Source: Endozoicomonas sp. SCSIO W0465 (lineage in GTDB: Bacteria > Pseudomonadota > Gammaproteobacteria > Pseudomonadales > Endozoicomonadaceae). From it: DNA of 64,000 nt. The position numbers and the translations under genes were made by a program. The DNA is taken from assembly GCF_023716865.1 (NCBI RefSeq), contig NZ_CP092417.1:3016001-3080000 (forward strand), written 5' to 3'. The notes beneath the pieces are model-generated. The model saw only the letters and a program-made list of their open reading frames with translations, did not search any database and was not told the DNA's origin. Of this stretch, positions 43,332 through 52,457 are shown one piece after another; within the stretch, counting starts at the first letter, position 1; every line of letters begins with the position of its first letter.

Positions 43332-44363
43332 GGCTCTTTTCGAATTCCGAACTGCTGAACTATCCTTGGTGGATATAATTAGCCATCGCCAGCATTGACC
43401 ATGAATATAGGCCGAATCTCAGATCTCATCAGTAATGACACCTGCTTTGAGATGATCCGTGAGAACCGCTGGCCAGATGGCACTGTTCTCTGTCCGCACT
43501 GTGATTCTGAGAATGTCAAAAAGAATGGACACGACAATGTGCAGGTAGAGTGCCAGCACTATTACTGTAAGTCCTGTAAGCGCTACTTCGATGACCTGAC
43601 AAATACGGTTTTCGCAGGACACCACCGACCACTCAAAGTCTGGATTGCCTGTCTCTATTTAATGGGGCTGAACGTCTCCAACAGCCAGATAGCTCAGGAA
43701 CTTGATCTGTGTGTCAGTGATGCACACCATATGACCACAGTCTTACGAAATGGTGTTGTTGACCGAAAGCCTGAAGTGATTCTTGATGGCGAAGTTGAAT
43801 TCGACGAGGTCTACATTGTAGCTGGTCACAAGGGACACCCTGAAGCATTAAAAAAATCTGGATCGTCCACCGAGAAAAAGAAGGCTTAAAGGCGCTCCGG
43901 GCCGTGGGACTCTTGAAAAAGACAAACCGCCGGTATTGGGAATGATTCAAAGGGGAGGTCAGGTCATTATCAACATGCTGTCGAACGTTAAGAAGGCGAC
44001 AATCGAACCATTTATCAAGAAACACGTAGCCCCACAGAGCCAGATTTATACCGATGAATACAACATCTATGATGACCTTGAAAGCTGGGGCTTCAGACAT
44101 AAAACGGTCTGTCACGGCAAAGGTGAGTATGCTCGTGATGATGACAAAGACGGTATTTACGAGGTGCATGTTAATACTATGGAGGGGTTTTGGTCACTTC
44201 TACGCTCGTGGCTAAGGCCTCACAGGGGAATATCCCAAGAGGCTTTACCCCTTTACCTTGGCTTTTTTGAGTTTTTGCATAATATTGGCCGAAGAGGCAA
44301 AAGTCTTCTTCAGCCCTTAGTCAACTTGCTGGTTACATAGCAGTCTGGAATTGGAAAAGAGCC
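43332..44363. mobile_element. IS1595-family insertion sequence
   Basis: 1032 bp. Terminal inverted repeats begin GGCTCTTTTC at both ends and match at most of 25 positions; the 8-bp direct repeat TAAAACAA flanks it (43324-43331 and 44364-44371). Carries a frameshifted transposase, so it is probably inactive. Confidence 0.92.
43401..44340 (+). pseudogene. IS1595-family transposase with frameshift
   Basis: N-terminal zinc ribbon (CPHCDSENVKKNG, YYCKSCKRYF) and the start of the catalytic domain (GEVEFDEVYIVAGHKG) read in one frame to about 43865; the rest (RPPRKRRLKGAPGRGTLEK onward through IYTDEYNIYDDL and GFWSLLRSWLR) lies one frame over. One extra base near GGATCGTCC at about 43860 explains it. 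No slip site is evident, so decay rather than programmed shift. Confidence 0.87.
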
Positions 44364-44902
44364 TAAAACAATTACTGGTGTGACGACTGCCTGTTTGTAT
44401 CTCTATCATCTGTATCAATCAAACTGCCAGGATGATTTGAGGCAGAGTCAATTTCCGTACAGTGAAAGGTTAAGGATGATTGATAGCCGAATGCTAAAGA
44501 AGTATAACGGTGAATCTGGGGGGCGCTCTCAAGGTGGGTATTTGACCGATGGAAGTAGAATATTCCACGATAAGCGTGTCTTTTCCGTGCATGCTGCAAT
44601 CAATGAGATGCTGGCTGGTAATTTGATTCACACTGCGTGTCCAGAGATGTTTCCGGAGGTCCTGGTCGTACAGACGATACAGAAAGATGGATTGGCTACG
44701 TTTAAACTACTGTCAGAAGTGAAGTCTTTTGCAGTGAAAGACGCCAAATATGAAGTAATCGCGCCGAACTTGGAGGAAATTATGTGTGATTCAATGGTTC
44801 CTGAAAAAATCGGTGAGAATCTGGGCGTAGCAATTGCTGCGCATGCAATTACTGGTAACAGTGATGCTAAATTGGCAAATATTATTTACTCAAGTTCATG
44901 TT

Positions 44903-46429
44903 CTCGACTTTAGAGTTTTAAGAGCACAATAGTTCCGGCGCATAATCTGCTAAAAGCAACCATCCCCAATGACGAAATTCGAGATGGTTGCCATGCTCAC
45001 TTCAGATCATCAAGTAATCCTCAGGGAGCTCGCTTCATATACAACCTTTCTTGCTGGAGCGCTATCATCAACTGCAGTACCAACGTTCTGCGAACTGCTG
45101 TTCGGTTGCATGCTTTCAGCCGACGGCTTTGTTACACAGGCGTTGTTAACAATTGATTTTCATTGTGTGTGGAGCAGCTACCACCACTGGCTATCTCAGG
45201 GCAAGTGGCAATGGAAGAACTTGGCACGCCACTTGATCCGTCTGGTCTGCTCCAAAGCTCCTGAGAATCAACCTGTGGTCCTGGGGCTTGATGACTGGGT
45301 AATCGAACGGTTTTCCGACAAAGCCCCTGCTTGTCGTACACATCATCAACACAGCAAGAAACGCAATCGGCCGACGTACATCTGGGGGCAGTGTTGGGTT
45401 TCCCTGGCCATCATATTTGAGCGGGCTGCAGATGAAGTATTTACCGCCATACCGGTGATCTCATTTCCGACACCAGCTTCAGGTAACACCAGCAAACTGA
45501 AAATTGCCGTGGCCATGCTCAGGGTGGTACGCAATGAAGTGAAGGATCGAGTGCTACGCCTGCTAACCGATTGCTGGTATATGAACTGGACACTGATAAA
45601 GCCAGCTCTGGAAATGAACATAGAAGTTGTTGGTCAGATACCTTCAAATCGGGCCCTCTATGCTTTGCCGCCAGCACCCACCGTAAAGAAGCGAGGGCGC
45701 CCAAAAAAGTACGGCATCAAGATGACGACAGAACAGGTTAAGAAACTGCCGGAAGAAAAAGCAACAGTATGGATGTACGGCAAATTTCGCAAAATACGTT
45801 ATCGTACCCTGATCTGTCGCGCCAGATTCCTTAAAGGTCGTGAAGTACGCGTCGTCTGGAGTCGCTTTGAAAATGACAAAGGTCTGACCGAAAGCAGAAT
45901 ATTCATCTCGACCAATCCGGAACTTGAGGGACTGGAGGTGCTTCGTGCCTATTCCCGGAGATGGCCGGTAGAGCCAATGTTTCACCAACTCAAACATGCT
46001 TTTGGCTGTTGCCATTTATGGCAGCAGAAATTGCGAACACTGCTTCGATGGATGCATTTGAAAATGGCAGGCTATGCATTATTGCAGTTATTAACCGTTT
46101 GTAAAAATCAGGCATGTCTGAATATTTCTCGGATACCCTGGAGAAGCCCGGATACAACCACTGCAGGCATGATGAAAATTGCTCTTTCAGGAATTATTCC
46201 GAGGTTCTCTATTCGCAAGGGCTGGAACAGATATAAGCAAAAATATGAGTTCAATTTTCGCGATCTGATCGACCAGTTAATACCGGATAATTCAGAAGCA
46301 GCATAACTAAAGGCTTTTAGGCAAAAAACGGAAGTAATAACGAACTTGGAAAAACAGTTCACTGATTTCGGCTTGCTTCACTATAAAAAGCTGACCGAAT
46401 TATCGTTTTATACAGACTCTAAAGTCGAG
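44903..46429. mobile_element. Insertion sequence with IS4-like transposase
   Basis: 1527 bp with perfect 14-bp inverted ends CTCGACTTTAGAGT (44903-44916, inverted 46416-46429) and the 8-bp target duplication TTCATGTT (44895-44902 and 46430-46437). Sits in the same gene as the IS1595 element. Confidence 0.92.
44969..46306 (+). CDS. DDE transposase, IS4-superfamily-like
   Basis: 445 residues. First Asp in VVLGLDDWVIERF, second in RLLTDCWYMNW, Glu in RRWPVEPMFHQLKHAFG (the Y-R-W-E-F-K type region). The frame is intact. An ATG at 44993 is an alternative start. The exact IS family is not certain. Confidence 0.85.
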   Translation: MTKFEMVAMLTSDHQVILRELASYTTFLAGALSSTAVPTFCELLFGCMLSADGFVTQALLTIDFHCVWSSYHHWLSQGKWQWKNLARHLIRLVCSKAPENQPVVLGLDDWVIERFSDKAPACRTHHQHSKKRNRPTYIWGQCWVSLAIIFERAADEVFTAIPVISFPTPASGNTSKLKIAVAMLRVVRNEVKDRVLRLLTDCWYMNWTLIKPALEMNIEVVGQIPSNRALYALPPAPTVKKRGRPKKYGIKMTTEQVKKLPEEKATVWMYGKFRKIRYRTLICRARFLKGREVRVVWSRFENDKGLTESRIFISTNPELEGLEVLRAYSRRWPVEPMFHQLKHAFGCCHLWQQKLRTLLRWMHLKMAGYALLQLLTVCKNQACLNISRIPWRSPDTTTAGMMKIALSGIIPRFSIRKGWNRYKQKYEFNFRDLIDQLIPDNSEAA

Positions 46430-46856
46430 TTCATGTTATCCGGTAGATTTTGAAGGTGCAGGGAATCTGGGCCTGGCAACCTTCTCCCGGGACGAGGGAG
46501 CATCTCTCAAAATGGTTGAAAGTCTTGCGGAATATCAACCGGTCAAAGACCGATTGTCGAATCTGCTCAGTGAGGATGCCCAGGTGGATAGCTTTGATCC
46601 GCACCACCCTCTGATAGGTAGTGATGAAGTCTTGGCAAAATTCAGAGATTTGCTGGTCGCATCAGTCAAACAGGATTTGGAAAGCGGTCGAGTGAGTAAG
46701 TTTTACCATAACTTGGCAAATTTGACCGATCAGCACTTGGAAGCCGTTGTTGACAGTGTGCCTTTTTTACTGAGATCTCAGGCATCAAAGGAGAGTGCCA
46801 GGTCTTTTCTGGAGAAAATACGTGAAAAAGCGAAACAGGCATGTAAAGACTGATAT

Positions 46857-46887
46857 ATTACGTGCTGCCTGAAAGGCAGCACGTAAT
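46857..46887. terminator. Perfect 14-bp hairpin between convergent genes
   Basis: ATTACGTGCTGCCT and AGGCAGCACGTAAT are exact complements around the loop GAA, 3 bases after the end of the broken gene and 21 before the end of thrC. No immediate T run, but the stem is strong; likely a shared transcript end. Confidence 0.6.
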
Positions 46888-46908
46888 GGGTGGTAATACT
46901 TTTCTGTC

Positions 46909-48309
46909 TTAGCTTGATAAGCTGGTATTTTTAATGTGGGCCACAACAGAGAGCAGGTCGTTTTCAAGAATTTCGTAACGCTCTTCCCGTTCAAACAAAT
47001 CAACTATATGAGCTGGCAGTGCTGGTGCATCCAGGCCGGCTTTGACGATCGCGTCAGGGAATTTCACCGGGTGGGCGGTTGCCAGCGTGACGGCTGGAGT
47101 CTGTGTTGCTAGCAGGACTTCTTCAGTTGCCCGGATGCCGGTTGCTGTGTGGGGATCAGCAAGATAACCGGTTTTATTGTAAAGAGTACGGATTGTGTCA
47201 CAGACCTGCTGATCATCAGAACGGCTGCTATCAAACACCTCTCTAATGGCCTGCCACGGGCTATCACCAACGCGAATATTTCCTGTTTTCTGGAAACCAG
47301 ACATCAAATCCGCCATGGCGTCGCCCCGGCGGTTATGCATATCAAACAGCAAGCGTTCAAAGTTACTGGAAACCATGATGTCCATACTGGGCGACAGTGT
47401 CTGGTGCAGCGCTTGCTTGCGGTAGTCATTGTTCTGGAAGAAACGGTGGAGAATGTCATTGTTGTTGGTGGCAACAATCAGTTTCTCTATCGGCAGACCC
47501 ATTCCCCGGGCAATATAGCCTGCGAAGATATCGCCAAAGTTACCGGTAGGCACTGAAAAGCTGACAGGCTGATCCGGGGCGCCGAGCGCCAGAGCTGCAT
47601 GAAAATAATAGACGATCTGAGCCATGATTCGGGCCCAGTTGATGGAGTTGACGGCCACTAGGCGGGTGTTTTCAGGCAGGAACGACTGATCGGCGAAACA
47701 CCGTTTCACCATATCCTGACAGTCATCAAAGTTGCCCTGTATCGCGATGTTGTGAACATTGTTGTCCAGAACCGTCGTCATCTGGCGACGCTGAACTTCG
47801 GATACTCGCTGATAAGGGTGAAGAATAAATATGTCCAGACGATCGCTATGACGGCAGCCTTCTATGGCAGCGGAACCCGTATCACCAGAAGTTGCACCCA
47901 ATACGATCGCTTTTTCATTGCGCTCAGTCAGCGAGTGATCCAGCAGTCGACCAAGGAGTTGCAGTGCAAAGTCCTTGAAGGCCAGTGTTGGGCCGTGAAA
48001 TAGCTCCATAACCCACTGGGAGGCACTGAGTTGGTGAAGTGGTGCGATAGCCTGGTGGCTGAACCCGGCATAACTGTCATCAATCATCTGCCTGAGCTTG
48101 TCGTCTTCAATGGTTCCGCCGACAAAGGGTTGAATGATTTCAAAGGCGAGCTGATGGTAAGGGAGTCCCTTCAGCGAGCGTATTTTCTCAGCGCTGAACT
48201 GTGGCAGGGTTTCTGGCACGTAAAGCCCGCCATCATCCGCCAGTCCGGCCAGCAGGACATCCTGAAAATCTTTGCTGTGTCCCTGTCCTCGGGTACTGAT
48301 GTATTTCAC
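46909..48309 (-). CDS. thrC: Threonine synthase
   Basis: PLP enzyme that turns O-phosphohomoserine into threonine. PLP lysine in HGPTLAFKDFALQ; phosphate-binding SVPTGNFGDIFAGY. The family starts MxYISTRGQ, so GTG 48309 (VKYISTRGQGHS, 466 residues) is preferred; the frame is open to a GTG at 48363. Follows hom by 103 bases. Confidence 0.93.
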   Translation of the reverse strand: MKYISTRGQGHSKDFQDVLLAGLADDGGLYVPETLPQFSAEKIRSLKGLPYHQLAFEIIQPFVGGTIEDDKLRQMIDDSYAGFSHQAIAPLHQLSASQWVMELFHGPTLAFKDFALQLLGRLLDHSLTERNEKAIVLGATSGDTGSAAIEGCRHSDRLDIFILHPYQRVSEVQRRQMTTVLDNNVHNIAIQGNFDDCQDMVKRCFADQSFLPENTRLVAVNSINWARIMAQIVYYFHAALALGAPDQPVSFSVPTGNFGDIFAGYIARGMGLPIEKLIVATNNNDILHRFFQNNDYRKQALHQTLSPSMDIMVSSNFERLLFDMHNRRGDAMADLMSGFQKTGNIRVGDSPWQAIREVFDSSRSDDQQVCDTIRTLYNKTGYLADPHTATGIRATEEVLLATQTPAVTLATAHPVKFPDAIVKAGLDAPALPAHIVDLFEREERYEILENDLLSVVAHIKNTSLSS

Positions 48310-48412
48310 TGGGAATTCCGAATATCTGTTTATTACTGTGTCCGATAATCCTGACTGCACCACTTACCAGCAACGGGGTAAGCGGGCAGGTAATTAGTTT
48401 CAGGTCGTAGCT

Positions 48413-49717
48413 TCAGGTCATCGTTTCTACCCGAATCCGGGTGATGGGGGATTTGATATCCTCCAGTGCTTCGAGTTCAGCTATGGCCTTGTCCATGGTG
48501 TCTTCAAGAATACGTTGGGTAAGGATAACAATATCCGCACAGCCATCATCCTCGCGAGTGACTTTCTGGGTAATGGCATCAATATTAATGCCATGGCTGC
48601 TCAGCACCTGGGTAACGGCATTCATTACTCCCGGGTGATCATCAGCATGGATGCGGAGATAGAAACTGCATACGGTCTCGGTAATTGGCAGTACAGAAAG
48701 AGTGTCGCTCAGACGGTCCGCCGGGAAGCCCAGTGCATTAACGGCAGTTTCCGGAGTGTCAATGGTTCTGGCAATATCGATGATATCCGCAATGACAGAC
48801 GATGCCGTAGGTTCAGCTCCAGCCCCGGGACCGCTGTACATGCTCTGACCTGCCGCGTCACCCTGAACCACAACAGAGTTCATCACACCATTGATGTTCG
48901 CCAGTGGGCGATCGGAAGGAATCAGTGTCGGGTGTACCCGCAGTTCAATGCCATTGGCTGCTTTGCGCGCAACACCCAGGTGTTTGATTCTAAAACCAAG
49001 AGCAGCAGCATACTGGATGTCGCTTGGGGTAATCTTGCTGATGCCTTCGGTATAGGCTTTGTTGAACTGCAGGGGAATACCAAAGGCGATTGACGCCATG
49101 ATGGTCAGTTTGTGGCAGGCATCAATACCTTCGACATCAAACGTTGGATCTGCTTCAGCATAGCCCAGCGCCTGTGCTTCTTTCAGAACATCGTCAAAAG
49201 GACGATTATGGTCGCCCATTTCGGTCAGGATGTAGTTACCGGTGCCATTAATAATACCCGCCAGCCAGCTGATGCTATTCGCTGACAAGCCTTCTCTCAG
49301 GCACTTGATGATGGGAATGCCGCCGGCAACGGCCGCTTCATAAGCGACAATAACATTTTTCTCGCGGGCAGCCTCGAAGATTTCGTTACCATGTTCGGCA
49401 ATCAGAGCCTTGTTAGCAGTGACTACATGTTTTCCCTGTTCGATTGCCGTCAGAATCAGCGCTTTGGCAACCTCATAGCCACCAATGGTTTCTACCAGAA
49501 TATCAATGTCAGGATTGTGAGCGACTGCAAAAATATCCCGGGTAACGCGGATGCTTCCAGTGTCGCAGTCAGGGTTATCCCGGCGTGCGCCAACCTGCTC
49601 AATAATCACAGGACGACCTACCCGTGCAGTAATGCTGCTGGCGTTACGTTGAAGGACATTGACCGTGCCGCCACCCACAGTGCCAAGTCCACAGATACCT
49701 ATTTTGACCGGTTTCAA
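48413..49717 (-). CDS. hom: Homoserine dehydrogenase
   Basis: NAD(P)-dependent reduction of aspartate semialdehyde to homoserine. Nucleotide-binding GICGLGTVGGGTVNVL, TANKALIAEHG, catalytic GIINGTGNYIL, YAEADPTFDVEGIDA; C-terminal ACT domain (HADDHPGVMNAVTQVLSSHGI) for threonine feedback. Stand-alone enzyme, 434 residues, as in Pseudomonas, followed by thrC. Confidence 0.96.
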   Translation of the reverse strand: MKPVKIGICGLGTVGGGTVNVLQRNASSITARVGRPVIIEQVGARRDNPDCDTGSIRVTRDIFAVAHNPDIDILVETIGGYEVAKALILTAIEQGKHVVTANKALIAEHGNEIFEAAREKNVIVAYEAAVAGGIPIIKCLREGLSANSISWLAGIINGTGNYILTEMGDHNRPFDDVLKEAQALGYAEADPTFDVEGIDACHKLTIMASIAFGIPLQFNKAYTEGISKITPSDIQYAAALGFRIKHLGVARKAANGIELRVHPTLIPSDRPLANINGVMNSVVVQGDAAGQSMYSGPGAGAEPTASSVIADIIDIARTIDTPETAVNALGFPADRLSDTLSVLPITETVCSFYLRIHADDHPGVMNAVTQVLSSHGINIDAITQKVTREDDGCADIVILTQRILEDTMDKAIAELEALEDIKSPITRIRVETMT

Positions 49718-49894
49718 TCTGTTACCCCGTAATTTTTTCCCAATGCATTGTTATCATCATTTCCGGCATGACCGTCGGGAACGGATTATAGCCTTAAACA
49801 GGGTATTCATGCGATAGAGGGGAGAGGGAGCCATTGGAAAAGGAGTGAGGGGATGAGGGTTGTTTGGCAATCCTCATCAGTAGCGAATGTTTTA

Positions 49895-50908
49895 TCAGAT
49901 AGAGACTTCACCGGCCAGGCTGACACTGAGCATGGCTTTGACTTCTTCAGTGCTGAAACCCTGAGAGTAAAGGTGATGCAGTTTGCAGAACATGGCTTCC
50001 GTAGTGGTGTCCAGACCACCGACTATTCCGGCTTTGGCAAGTGCTGTACCTGCTGCATAGCTACCCTGGTGAACCGTACCCCGGTGGCATTGGCTCAGGT
50101 TGACAATCAATTTGCCTGAGGTTGTTGCTCTGGCCAAGGTGTCCAGCAGAGCATGATCAGCATCAGGACCATTTCCTGTACCGTACGTACGCAGGATAAA
50201 GGCATCCATGGGTTGATTCAGTGCAGACTCCATCCACCGGGCATTAATACCGGGAAACAGCTGCAGAATGCCAACATGAGTTTCAGCGCTGCACTCAAGC
50301 TGAAACTTTTCTGAACCGTTTGGCTGCCACAGGAGCGTTTCATTGAGCTCTACATGGATATCTGCCCGACCAAGCCATGGATAGTTGGGGCTGTCAAACG
50401 CATCAAGCAGGTAGGCATTCAACTTGCAGGAACGATTGCCTCTCAACAGACGGCCATTGAAATACAGGCAGACCTCGTTGATTCGGTCATCAGCAGCCAT
50501 GGTAAGGGCGCCAACCAGGTTATCCAGACCATCAGTACGTGCTTCACAGAGAGGAATTTGCGAGCCGGTAAAGATCACGGGCTTATGCAGGTTTTGCAGC
50601 ATAAATGAGATCATGCTGCATGAATAAGCCATCGTGTCGGTACCATGCAAGACGACGAAACCGTCAAACTCCTCATATCGACTGGCGATATCAGAAGCGA
50701 TCTGTTTCCAGTTATCCGGACGGATATTACTGGAGTCAATCAGTTGAGGGTACTGATAGAGTTCGAATTCTGGCAGGCAGGCCATGACATCTGCAGAAAG
50801 CTTCTCTTCCAGTAGCTCCATCAGGTTATCACCGGGCGCGTAGCCGGAGTCTGAAGGGCGCATGCCAATGGTTCCACCGGTGTAAGCAACGTAGATTTTC
50901 TTGCTCAT
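49895..50908 (-). CDS. ansA: L-asparaginase, type I (cytoplasmic)
   Basis: Hydrolyses asparagine to aspartate and ammonia. Catalytic threonines in VAYTGGTIGM and VLHGTDTMAYS. 337 residues against 338 for E. coli AnsA; no signal peptide, so cytosolic. Divergent from a symporter for acidic amino acids. Confidence 0.93.
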   Translation of the reverse strand: MSKKIYVAYTGGTIGMRPSDSGYAPGDNLMELLEEKLSADVMACLPEFELYQYPQLIDSSNIRPDNWKQIASDIASRYEEFDGFVVLHGTDTMAYSCSMISFMLQNLHKPVIFTGSQIPLCEARTDGLDNLVGALTMAADDRINEVCLYFNGRLLRGNRSCKLNAYLLDAFDSPNYPWLGRADIHVELNETLLWQPNGSEKFQLECSAETHVGILQLFPGINARWMESALNQPMDAFILRTYGTGNGPDADHALLDTLARATTSGKLIVNLSQCHRGTVHQGSYAAGTALAKAGIVGGLDTTTEAMFCKLHHLYSQGFSTEEVKAMLSVSLAGEVSI

Positions 50909-51100
50909 GACTCTTTCCAGTGCTCTTTATTTCAAAAAGCAGTCAGTCTCCTGATGTAAATGGCGATTGTCATTGGATAACGGACTGTGATCAAGTCTAT
51001 TGTGAAGTTTCAGGGTAAGAGGGCTGTCATTTTTGGAAGATACAGAAAAAAAGTCTATGTTTCACCACAGTTAATCTGATAACGATGGAAGAGGAGATTC

Positions 51101-52336
51101 GTGAATATTATTGAGTATCTGGTCAAAGTTAAATTGCCGGCCATGCTGCTAATAGTGCTGTTTATCCCCGTTCTTACAGACTCCTGGGTGAGCTATGATG
51201 TTAAGTCTTTTTTCTTCTCCCTAAGTCTCACCATTAAGACACTGCTGGTTTTTGTCCTGCCGTTTATTGTTTTCAGTTTCGTGGTTACCTGCCTGGCCAG
51301 AATGGGGAAGAATGCTTTGTTATTCACTCTTCTGCTAATCGGGATGGTTTTTGCCTCCAACATTGCAGCCATTTTCACCGGGTATACCATAGGCAGTATC
51401 ATGGTGCCGCTCATATCGATGCCTGTCATCCCTGACGCACTAGATGGCAGTGGTCTGGCAATCATGTGGGTGTTTGAACGCCCCCCTCTGCTCACCAATA
51501 TGAATGCCTTAATTGTCGGGTTTATTGCAGGAATGCTGGTGAATCTGCTGGATAGTCAACCGCTAAGGGAGCTTTGCTTTAGGGCAAGTGATTTTTCAGG
51601 GTGGTTCCTGAAACATATTTTTATCCCCATACTGCCTTTTTTTATTCTTGGATTTGCGTTCAAACTTCATGCTGATGGTATTTTGCGTCAGGCTATCTCT
51701 GCTTTTGGCCCGATTATGTTGCTGGTTATTGTTTCGCAGTTGGCTTATCTCTTTATCTACTTTTTTGTGGCGGCAAAACTTTCATTACGGGATTTTTTAA
51801 CCTACGTGGGTAACGTGTTTCCTGCATGGTTAACGGGTTTGAGCACCGTTTCCAGTGCTGCCAGCATGCCGGTTTTAATCGACAGTACCGAAAAAAATAT
51901 TGGTAACCCCATCATGGCGAGAACCATCGTCCCTGCGACAATCAATATTCACACCATTGGCAGTGCGATTGGTTTGACTATCCTGGCATTGGTAACGCTG
52001 AATACCTTCAATCTGCCGATGCCTGATCTGCAAAGCTTTGCCATTTTTGGCTTTTACTATGCACTGGCCAAGTTTTCGGTGGCGGCTGTGCCGGGAGGTG
52101 TCATCCTTGTGGTGGGCCCTATATTGCAGAGTCTGATGGGTTTCTCCGACGAGATGTTGGGGTTGATTACTGCTGTTTATATGATTTTTGACCCCTTTGG
52201 TACCGCTATGAATGTCAGCGGTAACGGTGCTTTTGCAATTTTATTCTCAAGGCTATGTCAGTGCTTTGGCATTAACGGTGGTGATGACGACAATAATGAG
52301 GATAATAACCATGAACCTGAAAGTAGCGTGGCTTGA
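51101..52336 (+). CDS. Dicarboxylate/amino acid:cation symporter (SDF/DAACS family)
   Basis: 411 residues, GTG start with AGAGGAG upstream. Many membrane segments and family motifs: AASMPVLIDST (serine-rich reentrant loop), AVPGGVILVVGPIL and DPFGTAMNVSGNG, which corresponds to the DxxxTxxNVxG substrate and Na+ site. Expected to take up glutamate, aspartate or a dicarboxylate. An acidic, asparagine-rich tail of about 20 residues ends it. Beside ansA, which makes aspartate. Confidence 0.88.
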   Translation: MNIIEYLVKVKLPAMLLIVLFIPVLTDSWVSYDVKSFFFSLSLTIKTLLVFVLPFIVFSFVVTCLARMGKNALLFTLLLIGMVFASNIAAIFTGYTIGSIMVPLISMPVIPDALDGSGLAIMWVFERPPLLTNMNALIVGFIAGMLVNLLDSQPLRELCFRASDFSGWFLKHIFIPILPFFILGFAFKLHADGILRQAISAFGPIMLLVIVSQLAYLFIYFFVAAKLSLRDFLTYVGNVFPAWLTGLSTVSSAASMPVLIDSTEKNIGNPIMARTIVPATINIHTIGSAIGLTILALVTLNTFNLPMPDLQSFAIFGFYYALAKFSVAAVPGGVILVVGPILQSLMGFSDEMLGLITAVYMIFDPFGTAMNVSGNGAFAILFSRLCQCFGINGGDDDNNEDNNHEPESSVA

Positions 52337-52374
52337 CTGGGTGGCTTGTTTGAGTGGCTTGTCTGGTCTGTAGC

Positions 52375-52457
52375 CATAGAGATAACAAAGTCCGCAAAGA
52401 AAAATTGTGTCATTCCTGGTGAACTTTGTGATCTCTGCGGTTATCTCTGGTTTTTTA
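52375..52457 (+). terminator. Imperfect inverted repeat with T run after the symporter gene
   Basis: Outer arms CCATAGAGATAAC (52375-52387) and GTTATCTCTGG (52441-52451) pair with one or two bulges and are followed by TTTTTT. Inside, CCGCA/TGCGG and AAAGT/ACTTT could pair as well. It lies between the converging symporter and recD genes and overlaps the recD stop. Confidence 0.6.

Larger units (their letters stand above)
43136..46853 (+). pseudogene. Unknown gene broken by two insertion sequences
   Basis: Three pieces (43136-43331, 44372-44902, 46438-46853) join in one frame once each element and one target duplication are removed: 1143 bases, 380 residues. Joins read LDYKT-ITGV and IIYSSSC-YPVDF. 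ATG 43136 has AGGAGG 5 bases upstream. The middle piece reads AITGNSDAKLANII then YPVDFEGAG, which recalls the catalytic loop and DF metal motif of kinase-fold proteins seen in some bacterial effectors; this is weak. The C-terminal third is helical and charged. No family recognised. Confidence 0.8.
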
